A stretch of DNA of 55,054 nucleotides from Rodentibacter myodis (GTDB lineage Bacteria; Pseudomonadota; Gammaproteobacteria; Enterobacterales; Pasteurellaceae). Positions 25,791 to 35,875 of the stretch are shown here, in pieces. Both the position numbers and the translations under genes were made by a program. The stretch covers positions 1-55,054 of the forward strand of contig NZ_MLHQ01000016.1 in assembly GCF_001999305.1 (NCBI RefSeq), read 5' to 3'. The first letter of the stretch is position 1. Each line of letters begins with the position of its first letter. Below the pieces are notes generated by a model. The model was not told the origin of the DNA. It searched no databases and worked only from the letters and a program-made list of their open reading frames with translations.

Positions 25791-26747
25791 TTAATCATAA
25801 AGATCCTCTCCGTCTTTACGGGTTCTTAATAATTGCAAGATCCATACATATTGTTCCGGTGTGGGGGTGACGAAAGATTCAATTTCTTCATTCATTGCGC
25901 GGGCGGATTGTTCAGGGTCATCACTGAGCACCATAGCGGGGTGAATTTCCATTTCATATTTTCCGCTTTCGGCGTTATAGCGTGGAAACATTGGAATCAC
26001 CACTGCTTTGGCAAGTTTTGCCATTTTATTTAATCCCGGTAAGGTGGCTTTATAGGTTGCAAAAAAATCCACAAACACACTTTGTTCTGCCCCAAAATCT
26101 TCATCAGGCAAGTAATAGCCCATTTCCCCTTTGCGGACATAATTTAAAAAAGGCTTGATACCATTTTGGCGGGCGTGCATTTTTCCGCCAAAACGCTGGC
26201 GGGTAATCGTCCAAAGCCAATCCACCAATGGGTTGCGATGAGGATTGTACATTGATGTCATTGGCATACCGTGAGTGTGTAAAATAATCCCCGAAGCATC
26301 AATCGCCCAACCGTGCGGCACCATTAAAATAATGTTATAGCCTTCTGCTTTTGCCTTTTGAATATGCTCAATGCCAATAAACTCGCTGCGTTTTTGCAGA
26401 TGTTTTTTAGAGCGAATGGCAATTTCGCCAATACCAAACATCACCTGCCCTACCACTGCAAACATTTTATCAATCACCTGTTCACGCTGTTGTTCTGTCC
26501 AGTTGGGAAAGCACAGTTGTAAATTGGTTTGCGCGCGCTTACGTTGTTTTTTGGCTTTTCGCCCAATCCAGACACCCAATTTTCCGGCTATTTTGTCGCG
26601 TAAGCGAAAAGGAATGAGTGCCAGTAATAGTAAGAAAAAAATACCCAGCCATATTCCCCAATATTGGGGTTTTAAATACGACCACGAAAAATGCGGTTCA
26701 TAACCCACTCGTGCGGTTAAACGTATATTTTTTTGAGAATCTGTCAT
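25791..26747 (-). CDS. lpxM: Lipid A secondary acyltransferase LpxM (MsbB)
   Basis: A 318-residue inner-membrane acyltransferase that adds the last secondary acyl chain to Kdo2-lipid A. The N-terminus has the conserved PHFSWSYLKPQYWGIW and a membrane segment (LGIFFLLLLALIPF, about 34-47). The catalytic HX4D motif is present as HGWAID (His145, Asp150), and the LPDEDFGAEQSVFVDFF block is typical of LpxL/LpxM. The start WSYLKPQYW and gene order beside yfcA, mepA and aroC match H. influenzae msbB (htrB paralogue). LpxL is the alternative, judged less likely. No clear ribosome site before the ATG. Confidence 0.9.
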   Translation of the reverse strand: MTDSQKNIRLTARVGYEPHFSWSYLKPQYWGIWLGIFFLLLLALIPFRLRDKIAGKLGVWIGRKAKKQRKRAQTNLQLCFPNWTEQQREQVIDKMFAVVGQVMFGIGEIAIRSKKHLQKRSEFIGIEHIQKAKAEGYNIILMVPHGWAIDASGIILHTHGMPMTSMYNPHRNPLVDWLWTITRQRFGGKMHARQNGIKPFLNYVRKGEMGYYLPDEDFGAEQSVFVDFFATYKATLPGLNKMAKLAKAVVIPMFPRYNAESGKYEMEIHPAMVLSDDPEQSARAMNEEIESFVTPTPEQYVWILQLLRTRKDGEDLYD

Positions 26748-26777
26748 AATAAAAACGATTGCGGAATTAACCGCACT

Positions 26778-27545
26778 TTAAAAATTAAACCAGCCTTGAT
26801 CGTACGCCATTTTCACTGTCATTCCCAATGACATCAGCACAACCATTGGTCGAATGAGTTGCTTGCCTTTTGTCATCACCATTTTTGCCCCCCAATTTGC
26901 GCCAAGAATACTGCCCAACATCATTACAATACCTGCCGTCCACAAAATTTGTCCGCCGGCGAAAAACAGTAAAAAAGAAGCAAAGTTTGAGGTGAAATTC
27001 ATTACTTTGGCGTGTGCGGTTGCTTTTGAAAGATTAAAGCCGAGCAATACCACGCAAGCCAAACTCATTATCGATCCCGTTCCCGGCCCGAAGAAGCCAT
27101 CATAAAAACCGAGAAAAGGGCTAACTATCACGCCAAAAGAAAAATACCTGAGACGTTGTTTGCGATCACTTTCCCCTAATGTTGGGGTAAATAAAAAATA
27201 CAAGCCGATCGCTAAAATAAGAAAGGGCAATAACTTTTTGAAAATAGACACATCCAGCATTCTAATCAGCACTGTGCCGCACGCTGATCCCATAAAGACA
27301 CAGAGAAGAATAAACCAAAATTCCCGCAAATTGACCGCTCTTTTGCGCAGAAAATACATTCCTGCGGAAAATGCACCGCCCATTGCCTGCAATTTATTTG
27401 TGCCTAAAGCAACTGCGGGAGGCATACCAGTCATTAATAAGGTGGGAATGGTGATTAAACCACCTCCACCGGCAATGGCATCAATAAATGCAGCGACAAA
27501 TGCCACCACAAAAAGTATGACTAAAACATCAATACCTAATTCCAT
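26778..27545 (-). CDS. yfcA: TSUP-family membrane transporter YfcA
   Basis: A 255-residue inner-membrane protein of the TauE/SafE (TSUP) family with about eight membrane segments. The signature AFIDAIAGGGGLITIPTLL near the N-terminus and the half-repeat GFYDGFFGPGTGS in the second half are both present. Members move sulfur-containing anions or other small organic anions outward; the substrate of YfcA is not established. It lies 26 bases after mepA, in the conserved aroC-mepA-yfcA-lpxM run. GGGAAAGAAA precedes the ATG. Confidence 0.9.
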   Translation of the reverse strand: MELGIDVLVILFVVAFVAAFIDAIAGGGGLITIPTLLMTGMPPAVALGTNKLQAMGGAFSAGMYFLRKRAVNLREFWFILLCVFMGSACGTVLIRMLDVSIFKKLLPFLILAIGLYFLFTPTLGESDRKQRLRYFSFGVIVSPFLGFYDGFFGPGTGSIMSLACVVLLGFNLSKATAHAKVMNFTSNFASFLLFFAGGQILWTAGIVMMLGSILGANWGAKMVMTKGKQLIRPMVVLMSLGMTVKMAYDQGWFNF

Positions 27546-27571
27546 TTTCTTTCCCGATTGTGAATTTCAGT

Positions 27572-28432
27572 TTACTTTAACCATTCGTGACGATTTGGTG
27601 AACTTAACACCTGTTGACATAAAAAGGGTTCAGGCGGAACTACTTTCGGTTTAGTCGAGCCACTGCTTGGTTTTGACGGTTCAAACCACGAATAAAGCTC
27701 GTCACCACAACCGTCACCGGCAGGAACAGGGGCTTGATTTTCACAATATGCAGCGTCAACAGGGCATTTTAATCGCACGTGAAAATGGGAATCGTGTCCA
27801 AACCAAGGGCGAATTTTATGTAACCATCCCCGATCTGCCCCTGCCGTTTGGCAGAGTTTTAATTTAATCGCCGGATTGACAAAAATGCGGGTAACATCGG
27901 GATCTTGTGCGGCTAATTTAATTAATGTTGCGTGATGATTGTTCCACACGCGTTCATCGACTCGCTGTGCTTGACGATTCACCACCAATAATCCTTTGCC
28001 ATCGGAATTAAGGGCATCCGCATCAGACATCGCCCCCATTCGTAACCAAATATCCGCATCCAATCCCATTTGATGGCTGGCGTGTCCGGTTAGAAAACGC
28101 CCACCACCCGGCATTGCAATATCCCCCACCAGCATTGTCGGTAAGCCCGCTGCTTTTGCCCGTTCGCCCAAACGTTCAAGGTATTTAATCATCGCCGGAT
28201 GGCCGTAATAACGGTTGCGGTTCATACGAATCACTTGATAGCCTTCCCCTTTTGCCGGCAAGGCTTGTGCGCCAATAATACAACCGTTGGAATAACTGCC
28301 AATCGGTTTCGCTTTGCCATCTTCACTTGGAATTGGACGTTTAATTTGCTGCCAATCCTGTGGTGCGGCTTGTAAGTTTAAAGAAAAAAGTGCGGTAAAA
28401 ATGACCGCCGTTTTTAATAGCATTTTTTTCAT
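27572..28432 (-). CDS. mepA: Penicillin-insensitive murein endopeptidase MepA
   Basis: A 286-residue periplasmic zinc metallopeptidase that cuts D-Ala-mDAP cross-links of peptidoglycan. A signal peptide runs to about residue 22 (SLNLQA, then APQDW). The LAS-type metal site is intact: HASHQMGLD with His117, His120 and Asp125, and the later HDSHFHVRLKC with the third zinc His. Cysteines at mid-protein and the C-terminus fit the disulfides of the E. coli enzyme (274 residues). It sits 21 bases after aroC, as in E. coli and H. influenzae. Confidence 0.96.
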   Translation of the reverse strand: MKKMLLKTAVIFTALFSLNLQAAPQDWQQIKRPIPSEDGKAKPIGSYSNGCIIGAQALPAKGEGYQVIRMNRNRYYGHPAMIKYLERLGERAKAAGLPTMLVGDIAMPGGGRFLTGHASHQMGLDADIWLRMGAMSDADALNSDGKGLLVVNRQAQRVDERVWNNHHATLIKLAAQDPDVTRIFVNPAIKLKLCQTAGADRGWLHKIRPWFGHDSHFHVRLKCPVDAAYCENQAPVPAGDGCGDELYSWFEPSKPSSGSTKPKVVPPEPFLCQQVLSSPNRHEWLK

Positions 28433-28453
28433 TCAAAGACTCATTTATTTATA

Positions 28454-29527
28454 CTATTTACATTGTGCTTTAAAGCGTAACAAGTGATCCAATAACACAA
28501 TCGCTACCATCGCTTCGGCAATGGGAACAGCACGAATACCGACACAAGGATCGTGGCGACCTTTTGTCACCACTTCCACCGCCTCCCCCTCTAAATTGAC
28601 GGAACGTCCGGGGATGGTAATGCTGGAAGTGGGTTTTAAGGCAATCGTGGCAATAATGGGTTGTCCGGAACTAATGCCCCCTAAAATACCGCCGGCGTGA
28701 TTACTTTCAAAGCCATTCGGTGTCATTTCATCACGATGTTGGCTGCCCCGTTGTTCCACCACCGCAAAACCGTCACCTATTTCCACCCCTTTCACGGCAT
28801 TAATGCCCATTAAGGCGTGGGCAAGGTCGGCATCTAAGCGATCAAAGACCGGTTCCCCCAATCCAACGGGAACATTCTCCGCAATCACCGTCAATTTTGC
28901 CCCAATGGAATCCCCTTCTTTTTTCAGATCGCGAATTAATTCATCAAATTTTTCGACCGCACTTTCATCGGGACAGAAAAAGGGATTGCTATTTACTTTT
29001 TCCCAATCAATGTTGCTTAGGGTTTGTGGCACAATTTTGATCTCCCCAATCTGGCTTAAAAAACCACGAACTTCAATGCCAAATTGTTCACGCAAATATT
29101 TTTTGGCAATCGCACCGGCAGCCACCCGCATTGCGGTTTCACGTGCAGAAGAACGCCCACCGCCACGATAATCACGAATGCCGTATTTTTGTTGATAGGT
29201 AAAATCAGCGTGTCCCGGACGAAAACGATCTTTAATTTCGCCATAATCTTGCGAACGTTGATCGCCGTTTTTAATGATCATTCCAATGCTCGTACCGGTG
29301 GTTTTTCCTTCAAAAACACCGGATAAAATTTGCACTTCATCCGCTTCACGGCGTGCGGTGGTATAACGGGAAGTGCCTGGTTTGCGGCGATCCAAATCCG
29401 GTTGAATATCCGCTTCGGATAATGCCATATTCGGTGGCACGCCATCTACGATACAGCCTAATGCGATACCGTGAGATTCCCCAAAGGTTGTCACACGGAA
29501 AAGTTGTCCAATGCTGTTACCTGCCAT
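28454..29527 (-). CDS. aroC: Chorismate synthase
   Basis: A 357-residue FMN-dependent enzyme making chorismate from 5-enolpyruvylshikimate 3-phosphate, the branch point to aromatic amino acids, folate and menaquinone. The three family signatures are visible: [17 protein letters not shown] near the start, [18 protein letters not shown], and [17 protein letters not shown] near the end. Length is that of E. coli AroC (361). AAGGGG lies close before the ATG. In this window menE, which acts in menaquinone synthesis from chorismate, lies two genes upstream. Confidence 0.98.
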   Translation of the reverse strand: MAGNSIGQLFRVTTFGESHGIALGCIVDGVPPNMALSEADIQPDLDRRKPGTSRYTTARREADEVQILSGVFEGKTTGTSIGMIIKNGDQRSQDYGEIKDRFRPGHADFTYQQKYGIRDYRGGGRSSARETAMRVAAGAIAKKYLREQFGIEVRGFLSQIGEIKIVPQTLSNIDWEKVNSNPFFCPDESAVEKFDELIRDLKKEGDSIGAKLTVIAENVPVGLGEPVFDRLDADLAHALMGINAVKGVEIGDGFAVVEQRGSQHRDEMTPNGFESNHAGGILGGISSGQPIIATIALKPTSSITIPGRSVNLEGEAVEVVTKGRHDPCVGIRAVPIAEAMVAIVLLDHLLRFKAQCK

Positions 29528-29546
29528 ATTTTCCCCTTAATTGTTG

Positions 29547-32500
29547 TTATTGTTTTGTGGCTAATTTTGTTGCATTTACATCCACAAACGGAATTTCTTC
29601 TCCTGTGTCGTTATTTTTAATAAAGACATCAAGTTGGTTAAATGCAATATCAATATTATTTTCGGCAAAAAGCTCGTTGATACGGCGATTAAGCACATCT
29701 GTCGTATTGGTACGATCCCCAATTTGACCGACATAAACCCGTAATTCGTGATCTAATGTGCTTGCACCAAAACTCAAGAATAATGCTCTTGGTTCAGGAT
29801 CTTTCAAAATGGTTGGTTGTTCGTGAGCGGCCTGAAGCAATAATTTTTTCACTAATTCCAAATCCGAACCATAGGCAACGCCAACGGTAATGACTAAACG
29901 TGTCATTGTGCTTGAAAGCGCCCAGTTGATCACCTGCCCTGTTACGAAAGATTTATTCGGCACAATCACTTCTTTACGATCAAAATCGATCAAGGTAATC
30001 GCCCGAATACGAATTTTCGCCACCGTGCCACTTACGCCGTTAATTGTCACCGTATCACCCACTCGAATTGGACGCTCAAATAACAAGATAATCCCGGAAA
30101 CAAAGTTTGCGAAAATTTCTTGCATACCAAAACCAAGCCCTACGGAAAGTGCGGCAAATAGCCATTGTAATTTTGACCAAGACATTCCCAATGTAGCAAA
30201 CGCCCAAGCTCCACCAACCGCCACGATGATGTAAGTTAATAAAGTGGTGATCGTATAAGGCGTGCCTTGCGATAATTTTAAGCGAGAGAACAACATCACT
30301 TCTAAAATACCGGAAATATTGCGCACTAAAACATAAGTAATCACCACAATAATCAGGGCGACCAATAAATTAAACAGCGTAATACTTTCCGTGACGTTTG
30401 CGCCATCAACAACCGAAACCTGTTGCCATAGGGTAATATCCCGCAGATAACTTGCCACCGTCACAAGATCTGACCAAACAAAGTAGAAAATGGCGAATAA
30501 TGCCGTCCAAATAAAGAGATCGGCAAAACGTAATAATTGGCTTCTTACTTCATTGAGTGCCAACCCTTCCTCTTGATCGCTCACCATCACCACATCATCT
30601 GAAGGTGTGCCATCATTAAATCCTTCTGCTTTTTGTGTACGTTTTTCCATTAAACGGCGATGTGCCAAACGGCGTGATGACACGGTAATTCCACGATAAA
30701 TCACATTGCGTAAAACAAACCACACACACCACGCAATATAAGAACTAATGAGATGTTGAATTAAATTCAGCACCGTATAGTAATAGCCTAACGCGATCAA
30801 AATGATGAAACCAATTGGGGTCAGTTGCAGCAGAATTTGAATAACTCTTATGATAACATTACGTTGTGCCTGACTTTCTTCATAAGCTTTTACGGCTCGA
30901 CTAAAGCGGGGCGCAACAATCAGCATACAGAAAATAAGCGCTGCAATGGTATTGAGTTCACCCAGTACATCATTTGCCAAGCCATTATCCATCACATTGC
31001 TAAACACCGAGGTATTTAATAGCAACACAACGGTAATAATAATGCGTTTTACCACGCCACGGAATTTCTCCGCATCTTCCTGTGCAAAACCAAAATGACG
31101 TACAAAAATACCGTTAGGACGGAAAATGGCAAACCACACATTAAAGAACCACCAGTATCCTGCCATTCGGAACGACCAATCCCAAAACTCTTGCGGATTG
31201 CGGAAGAAGAAAAAGCCGATTAATTGACAAATCGCCAAAAACCAAAGCGTACCGGATAAATTTAACAAACAGGTCAAAATCAAGGCAATGGGGGTGTGCC
31301 ATTGGGTATCTGAACGTAATGTATTGATTTCCCCATTGATCACCGCCAAACGTTCCTTGATTTTCGGTTTAAATTTAAAAATCGCCCCACCGATTACCAA
31401 AAGAATGAAAGCATAAGTCAATAATGCCGGCAAGTTATCATAATTGGTTGGGAAGCCTAAATGCTTCACCATACCATCAAATTGTGCTTTTAATGATCTT
31501 GGTAAGGCTTGCACCCAATCCAGATTAATCGGATTGTTACTTTTCACCCAGAAACTTTGTTGTTCCAACTTAGATTGGATTTCATCACTAATTTGCGTGA
31601 TTTGTTGTTGGGTTAATTCTAATGAAATCGCCAAATTTAATTGATTATTCAGTGATTTAATCAGATCCGACCCCATTTTACGGCGTTCCGTTAATAAATT
31701 GGTAAGCTGTGTTTTTTCTGCCGCCGTGAAGGTGCGATTTTCATCCGTTTCGATTTTTTGAATATAAGCATCAAGATCGTAGAGTTCATTACGGCGTTGC
31801 GTAATATCAAAAATCTGCACACGTAAATCGGCAATTTGTTTTGACAAGCCTTGAATATTGAGATTTGTCGGCAATTTTTGTTTTTGTTGCTGAATAATGC
31901 GGGAAAGCACCAACGTTCCCTGCAAGGCACTAATTTGTTCATCAATGGTACGCTGTGTTTGCGTTAAGCTATCCAACACATTACGCATTCTGAGTTCATC
32001 TTGCGTTAAAGTATTGGTTTTTTCCGTTTGTTGTAACAAATATTGGCTTAATTGGGCATTTAGATCCAATTCCTTTTGAATGTAATCATTTTTGACCGCA
32101 CTTTGCTGTTGTTGCTGTGCCTGTTCAACTTTATCTTGGGTTTGCTCAAGATTTTTTTGATTAATCGCCTCTTGAATTGCCGCAATCTGTTGTAGCTGAA
32201 GTTGTTGTTTGGTACTTAGCAAGTCATACCGACTTTGGTAAAGCAAAGAAAGCTGATCGCTATTTTTTAATAAGGTTTGATTGTAATTGTTTTTCAGTTC
32301 AATCAGTTGTAATTCCAACTGATATTGCTGTTGTAATGTATTATCCTGTGTCCCATCGGAAAGCTGTTGATTCAAAGTTTGGCTTCGCTTTAAATTATCC
32401 GTCAACGCCGTTTGCGCACGTTCGGAAACGGAACTTTGCCCCGCCAGCAAAGCATTGGCGGTACTCAATGCGGTTTGTGTTTCCTGCTGTTGGGTATTCA

Positions 32501-32885
32501 ATGTATTGAGCGAGCCCTGCAAGTTCTCTAAAGAACTGCCTTTATAATCGTCCGGTTTCGCCTGTCCCAGCCCTTTTTTCAGATCCTGCAATTCCTTTCC
32601 ATTTTTTTGAATTTTCGCATCGGCACGATTAATGGTGTCATTAAGTTCATCATTATTTTTTTGCTGCGTTTGAATCTGTTGTAACAAATCCAATGAAGTT
32701 TGTAGTTGCTCCACGCGTGTTTTTTTCAAATCCGCATCATCCAATTTCTGCGCATCAGCTAATGCCGATTTTAAACTTTGCTCGGTAGGCAAAGATGTCG
32801 CCGGTTCTGCCATAACCGAGTGGGATAATGCCAAGCCCAGTAAAACACTTAAAGAAAGTGCGGTTAAAAAACGAGGTAATTTCAT
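29547..32885 (-). CDS. mscK: Mechanosensitive channel MscK (KefA)-like
   Basis: A 1112-residue inner-membrane channel of the large MscS superfamily, opening under membrane tension to protect against osmotic downshock. It has a signal peptide (MKLPRFLTALSLSVLLGLAL, cut near VMA-EP), then about 450 residues of Gln-rich periplasmic coiled coil, about eleven membrane segments, and the MscS domain with GLGFGMQEIFANFVSGI and ERPIRVGDTV near the C-terminus. Length agrees with E. coli MscK (1120). The frame extends to 32993, but only the ATG at 32885 gives a signal peptide and has a ribosome site (AGGAAGAAT), seven bases after the menE stop. Confidence 0.92.
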   Translation of the reverse strand: MKLPRFLTALSLSVLLGLALSHSVMAEPATSLPTEQSLKSALADAQKLDDADLKKTRVEQLQTSLDLLQQIQTQQKNNDELNDTINRADAKIQKNGKELQDLKKGLGQAKPDDYKGSSLENLQGSLNTLNTQQQETQTALSTANALLAGQSSVSERAQTALTDNLKRSQTLNQQLSDGTQDNTLQQQYQLELQLIELKNNYNQTLLKNSDQLSLLYQSRYDLLSTKQQLQLQQIAAIQEAINQKNLEQTQDKVEQAQQQQQSAVKNDYIQKELDLNAQLSQYLLQQTEKTNTLTQDELRMRNVLDSLTQTQRTIDEQISALQGTLVLSRIIQQQKQKLPTNLNIQGLSKQIADLRVQIFDITQRRNELYDLDAYIQKIETDENRTFTAAEKTQLTNLLTERRKMGSDLIKSLNNQLNLAISLELTQQQITQISDEIQSKLEQQSFWVKSNNPINLDWVQALPRSLKAQFDGMVKHLGFPTNYDNLPALLTYAFILLVIGGAIFKFKPKIKERLAVINGEINTLRSDTQWHTPIALILTCLLNLSGTLWFLAICQLIGFFFFRNPQEFWDWSFRMAGYWWFFNVWFAIFRPNGIFVRHFGFAQEDAEKFRGVVKRIIITVVLLLNTSVFSNVMDNGLANDVLGELNTIAALIFCMLIVAPRFSRAVKAYEESQAQRNVIIRVIQILLQLTPIGFIILIALGYYYTVLNLIQHLISSYIAWCVWFVLRNVIYRGITVSSRRLAHRRLMEKRTQKAEGFNDGTPSDDVVMVSDQEEGLALNEVRSQLLRFADLFIWTALFAIFYFVWSDLVTVASYLRDITLWQQVSVVDGANVTESITLFNLLVALIIVVITYVLVRNISGILEVMLFSRLKLSQGTPYTITTLLTYIIVAVGGAWAFATLGMSWSKLQWLFAALSVGLGFGMQEIFANFVSGIILLFERPIRVGDTVTINGVSGTVAKIRIRAITLIDFDRKEVIVPNKSFVTGQVINWALSSTMTRLVITVGVAYGSDLELVKKLLLQAAHEQPTILKDPEPRALFLSFGASTLDHELRVYVGQIGDRTNTTDVLNRRINELFAENNIDIAFNQLDVFIKNNDTGEEIPFVDVNATKLATKQ

Positions 32886-32892
32886 ATTCTTC

Positions 32893-34293
32893 CTATTTCT
32901 CATTGTGTTGTTGTGCCAACCATTCCGCCAGCACTTTACGTGAAATCTTAATTGCCCCCTGTTGTAAATCTTGAGGCAATGGGTAATAAGCAACGGGTTG
33001 TTTAAAACGTGCTAAGTGTTCTTGTAAAAAAATACGCAATTTTTCGACCGTACTTTCTGTGAACGGTTCATAAAACTCAAGGATAGCAACCGGTCTTGCA
33101 CCAAATTCCTTGTCTTGCTTAGGTAATACAAACACCTGTTTTACCAAACCTGATTGTAAGATCCATTTTTCTATTTCTTCCGGCTGAATATTTTCACCAC
33201 CGGAGATAAACATATTATCCAAACGTCCGATAATCACCAGTTCATTATTTTGCCAAACGCCTTTATCTTTGGTTTGCAACCACCCTTGTTCATTGGTAAG
33301 GGAAAAAATTTTCCCTTTCTTCCAATATCCCAAGGCAAGTCCCGCCCCTTTAAGCCAAATTTCATCATTGACTAAGCGGTATTCCCGTCCTAATAGGGGT
33401 TGCCCTACGCCTATTAAGTCATCGGATGGTTTAGCAAAAATCGTGGATGCCATTTCCGTCATCCCATAGCCGCTGTATGAAATAATGCCATATTGGCGAA
33501 TGGCTTGCGTGAGTTCAAGCGGGATATGCGCACCGCCCAATAAAATATGACGTGTTTTAAAATCCCTCTGCGGATGTTGTGTCAAATAATCAAGCAAACG
33601 TTGAAGTTGGGTCGGCACTAAGGAAGCGTGCGTAGCTTGTAATAACGAGGCATAAAAATCTGTCTGAGGAAAATGCAATTCCGCCCCACAAGCCAACCAA
33701 CGCCACACAATGCCTTGCCCCGAGACGTGATACAACGGCAAAGATAACAACCAAGATTGGGTAGCATTAAACTGCATTAATTGGCAAACCCCTTTGGCGT
33801 TATCTAAATGCGCCTGCACATTATGCACCACTGCTTTTGGTAAACCGCTTGAACCGGAAGTCAAGGTCATTGTTGCCGGACGGGAAAAATCCCCTTGTGA
33901 AAGGGAAATTTCGGCGGGATACGGCTCAATCAGCGTAAGATCTTCATTTTTAAAACAAAATTCAACACCATATTCTTGGCATAATGCTTCAATTTTTTCT
34001 GTCGGAAAAGCAGGATTTAACCCTAAGATTTTGGCACCACATTGAATTGCCGCCAAATAAAGCAACAACATCGCTTCCGAATTTTTACCGCAAAAAGCGA
34101 CCGCACTTTTCGGCGTTACACCCCGAGCCTGTAAAAACGCCACCGTTTGTGCTATTTTTTCGGCAACTTCCGCCCAAGTAAAAATATCGCCCTGCGATGA
34201 ACGCAACGCGATTTTATTTGCATATTGGGAATGATTGGCAAAATATTGCCAAGGAAATAATTTAGTTGCTGACAAAATACGCCCGCACTTCAT
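32893..34293 (-). CDS. menE: o-Succinylbenzoate-CoA ligase
   Basis: A 466-residue acyl-activating enzyme that joins coenzyme A to o-succinylbenzoate in menaquinone synthesis. The AMP-binding motif is MTLTSGSSGLPKAVVHN at about 140-157. The SGYGMTEMA adenine motif and a C-terminal hinge, GRLDNMFISGGENIQPEEIE, are also seen. The chosen ATG is preceded by GGAAAG at 8 bases and lies inside the end of seqA (32-base overlap), so translation may be coupled. A downstream TTG at 34275 is the alternative start. Assignment to MenE rather than another acyl-CoA ligase leans on size and the conserved H. influenzae neighbourhood. Confidence 0.9.
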   Translation of the reverse strand: MKCGRILSATKLFPWQYFANHSQYANKIALRSSQGDIFTWAEVAEKIAQTVAFLQARGVTPKSAVAFCGKNSEAMLLLYLAAIQCGAKILGLNPAFPTEKIEALCQEYGVEFCFKNEDLTLIEPYPAEISLSQGDFSRPATMTLTSGSSGLPKAVVHNVQAHLDNAKGVCQLMQFNATQSWLLSLPLYHVSGQGIVWRWLACGAELHFPQTDFYASLLQATHASLVPTQLQRLLDYLTQHPQRDFKTRHILLGGAHIPLELTQAIRQYGIISYSGYGMTEMASTIFAKPSDDLIGVGQPLLGREYRLVNDEIWLKGAGLALGYWKKGKIFSLTNEQGWLQTKDKGVWQNNELVIIGRLDNMFISGGENIQPEEIEKWILQSGLVKQVFVLPKQDKEFGARPVAILEFYEPFTESTVEKLRIFLQEHLARFKQPVAYYPLPQDLQQGAIKISRKVLAEWLAQQHNEK

Positions 34294-34921
34294 CAATAAG
34301 ACTTTCCGGCAAATTCATTGATTGCATTGCCCCTTCCAACATCAGCATTTTTCGTCCGCTATTGGTGTTGGTAATCACCCAATAAGGCGTGTCCGGAATT
34401 TGTTTCGGTTTGGTATGGTTGCCTGCCACCAGTAAAGTAGCTTCATCACGGGCAAAGTAAACACGCGTACGCCCCTGTAAGGATTCCGTTGCCTGTGCAA
34501 AACTTTCCGGATTGGTACGATAAAGCACCCGTAAAATCGCCAAAAAACGCACCACGGCTTTGCTTTCCTCTTTAAATTCTGCGGAATTTAACAATGCACG
34601 CACTTTATCCGTGATTTGACTAATGGCTTCATCTGACGTTTTTTTCACGGTTTTCGGCACAATCGGTTCGGCAACCTCGGCTACTGCGTCTAGCGGTGAA
34701 GAAACAATCTCATTCGATTGATTTTGTTGAGCGGAAATATTGTCGGATTTGACCGCACTTTCATTGTTCGCATTGTCAAAAGAAACAAAATCCAAGGTAT
34801 GACTTGGATTGGCAGGAAGATTGAGCAAACGGCGAAGAATATCGGAAGCACTTTCACCAATAGATTGCGTTTGTTTGGCAATGTATTGATATAACTCTTC
34901 ATCTACTTCAATAATCTTCAT
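34262..34921 (-). CDS. seqA: Negative modulator of replication initiation SeqA
   Basis: A 219-residue protein that binds hemimethylated GATC sites and delays re-initiation at oriC. The N-terminal oligomerisation domain MKIIEVDEELYQYIAKQTQSIGES is almost that of E. coli. The C-terminal DNA-binding domain includes RTRVYFARDEATLLVAGN and the TNSGRKMLMLEGAM block contacting the methylated adenine. It is longer than E. coli SeqA (181) because of a low-complexity linker at about 45-115 that contains an uptake sequence. Divergent from ybfF, as in E. coli. Confidence 0.97.
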   Translation of the reverse strand: MKIIEVDEELYQYIAKQTQSIGESASDILRRLLNLPANPSHTLDFVSFDNANNESAVKSDNISAQQNQSNEIVSSPLDAVAEVAEPIVPKTVKKTSDEAISQITDKVRALLNSAEFKEESKAVVRFLAILRVLYRTNPESFAQATESLQGRTRVYFARDEATLLVAGNHTKPKQIPDTPYWVITNTNSGRKMLMLEGAMQSMNLPESLIDEVRAYFVSN

Positions 34922-34991
34922 TTTTCTCTCTCCGTTTGCTAAAATTTTTGCCCATTATAACGACTTCTCAACAAATTCTCACGCGAAAAAT

Positions 34992-35777
34992 ATGCCTCAT
35001 TCCCAATTATTAAACTATCAATTTCACCCGACAAAACAAACAATTAACCGTCCAACCTTAGTCTTTATTCACGGTTTATTCGGGGATATGAATAACCTTG
35101 GTGTCATTGCCCGTGCTTTTAGCGATGACTACAACATTTTGCGGGTGGACTTACGTAATCACGGACAAAGTTTTCATTCGGAATCAATGGATTATGATTT
35201 AATGGCGGAAGATGTGTTCCAATTAATTCAACATCTCAAATTGGAAAAGGTTATTTTGATCGGCCATTCGATGGGCGGAAAAACGGCGATGAAATTGACC
35301 GCACTTCACCCCGAATGGGTAGAAAAATTGGTTGTGATTGATATTGCGCCGATTGCCTATGGAAACGGCGGACATCAAGACGTGTTTGAAGGTTTATTTG
35401 CGGTAAAAACTGCCGCCCCACAAAACCGCCAAGCAGCCAAACCGATCTTGGAACAAAAAATTCAAGATCCTGCCGTGGTGCAATTTATGCTGAAATCCTT
35501 TGAACCTACATCACCGGAATTTTTTCGCTTCAATTTAACCGCACTTTTCAATAATTATCCACACTTAATGGATTGGCAGAACCTTCAAGTAAACACTCCA
35601 ACTTTGTTCATCAAAGGGGGCAATTCCAGCTATATCAAACCGGAGGATAGCGACCGTATTGTAGCCCAATTCCCAAATGCTTCTTCCTTCATCATAAATG
35701 GTTGCGGTCACTGGGTTCACGCTGAAAAACCGGACTTTGTTATTCGGGCAATCTCGCGCTTTCTAAATAAGAATTAA
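34992..35777 (+). CDS. ybfF: Alpha/beta-hydrolase esterase YbfF
   Basis: A 261-residue cytoplasmic esterase of the alpha/beta-hydrolase fold; the E. coli homologue hydrolyses short acyl esters and acyl-CoA, and its natural substrate is unclear. The oxyanion motif FIHGLFGDMNNLG, the nucleophile elbow GHSMGG with Ser93, and the catalytic His240 in GCGHWVHAEKP are all present. The gene is divergent from seqA and followed by fldA and fur, the same neighbourhood as in E. coli, but without a ybfE gene between ybfF and fldA. Confidence 0.93.
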   Translation: MPHSQLLNYQFHPTKQTINRPTLVFIHGLFGDMNNLGVIARAFSDDYNILRVDLRNHGQSFHSESMDYDLMAEDVFQLIQHLKLEKVILIGHSMGGKTAMKLTALHPEWVEKLVVIDIAPIAYGNGGHQDVFEGLFAVKTAAPQNRQAAKPILEQKIQDPAVVQFMLKSFEPTSPEFFRFNLTALFNNYPHLMDWQNLQVNTPTLFIKGGNSSYIKPEDSDRIVAQFPNASSFIINGCGHWVHAEKPDFVIRAISRFLNKN

Positions 35778-35820
35778 TTGATTCAAATGAGAATTGATTT
35801 GTGCTATAGTTCGCCAACTT

Positions 35821-35843
35821 GTGGGGCGTTTCCCCTCATTTTT
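35821..35843 (+). terminator. Hairpin in the ybfF-fldA gap
   Basis: GGGG-CGTTT-CCCC followed by TCATTTTTA. It may end ybfF transcripts or act as a leader hairpin of fldA, because a TATAGT element preceded by TGTGC (a possible extended -10) lies just upstream at about 35808. The stem is short, so the role is uncertain. Confidence 0.4.
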
Positions 35844-35875
35844 ATCGTGATTAAATTTATTTAAAGGAAAGAAAA

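Noticed and set aside
35769-35800. A possible Fur box before fldA-fur (AAATGAGAATTGATTT)
   Set aside because: Only part of the 19-base consensus matches and the symmetry is poor; AT-rich promoter DNA gives such matches by chance.
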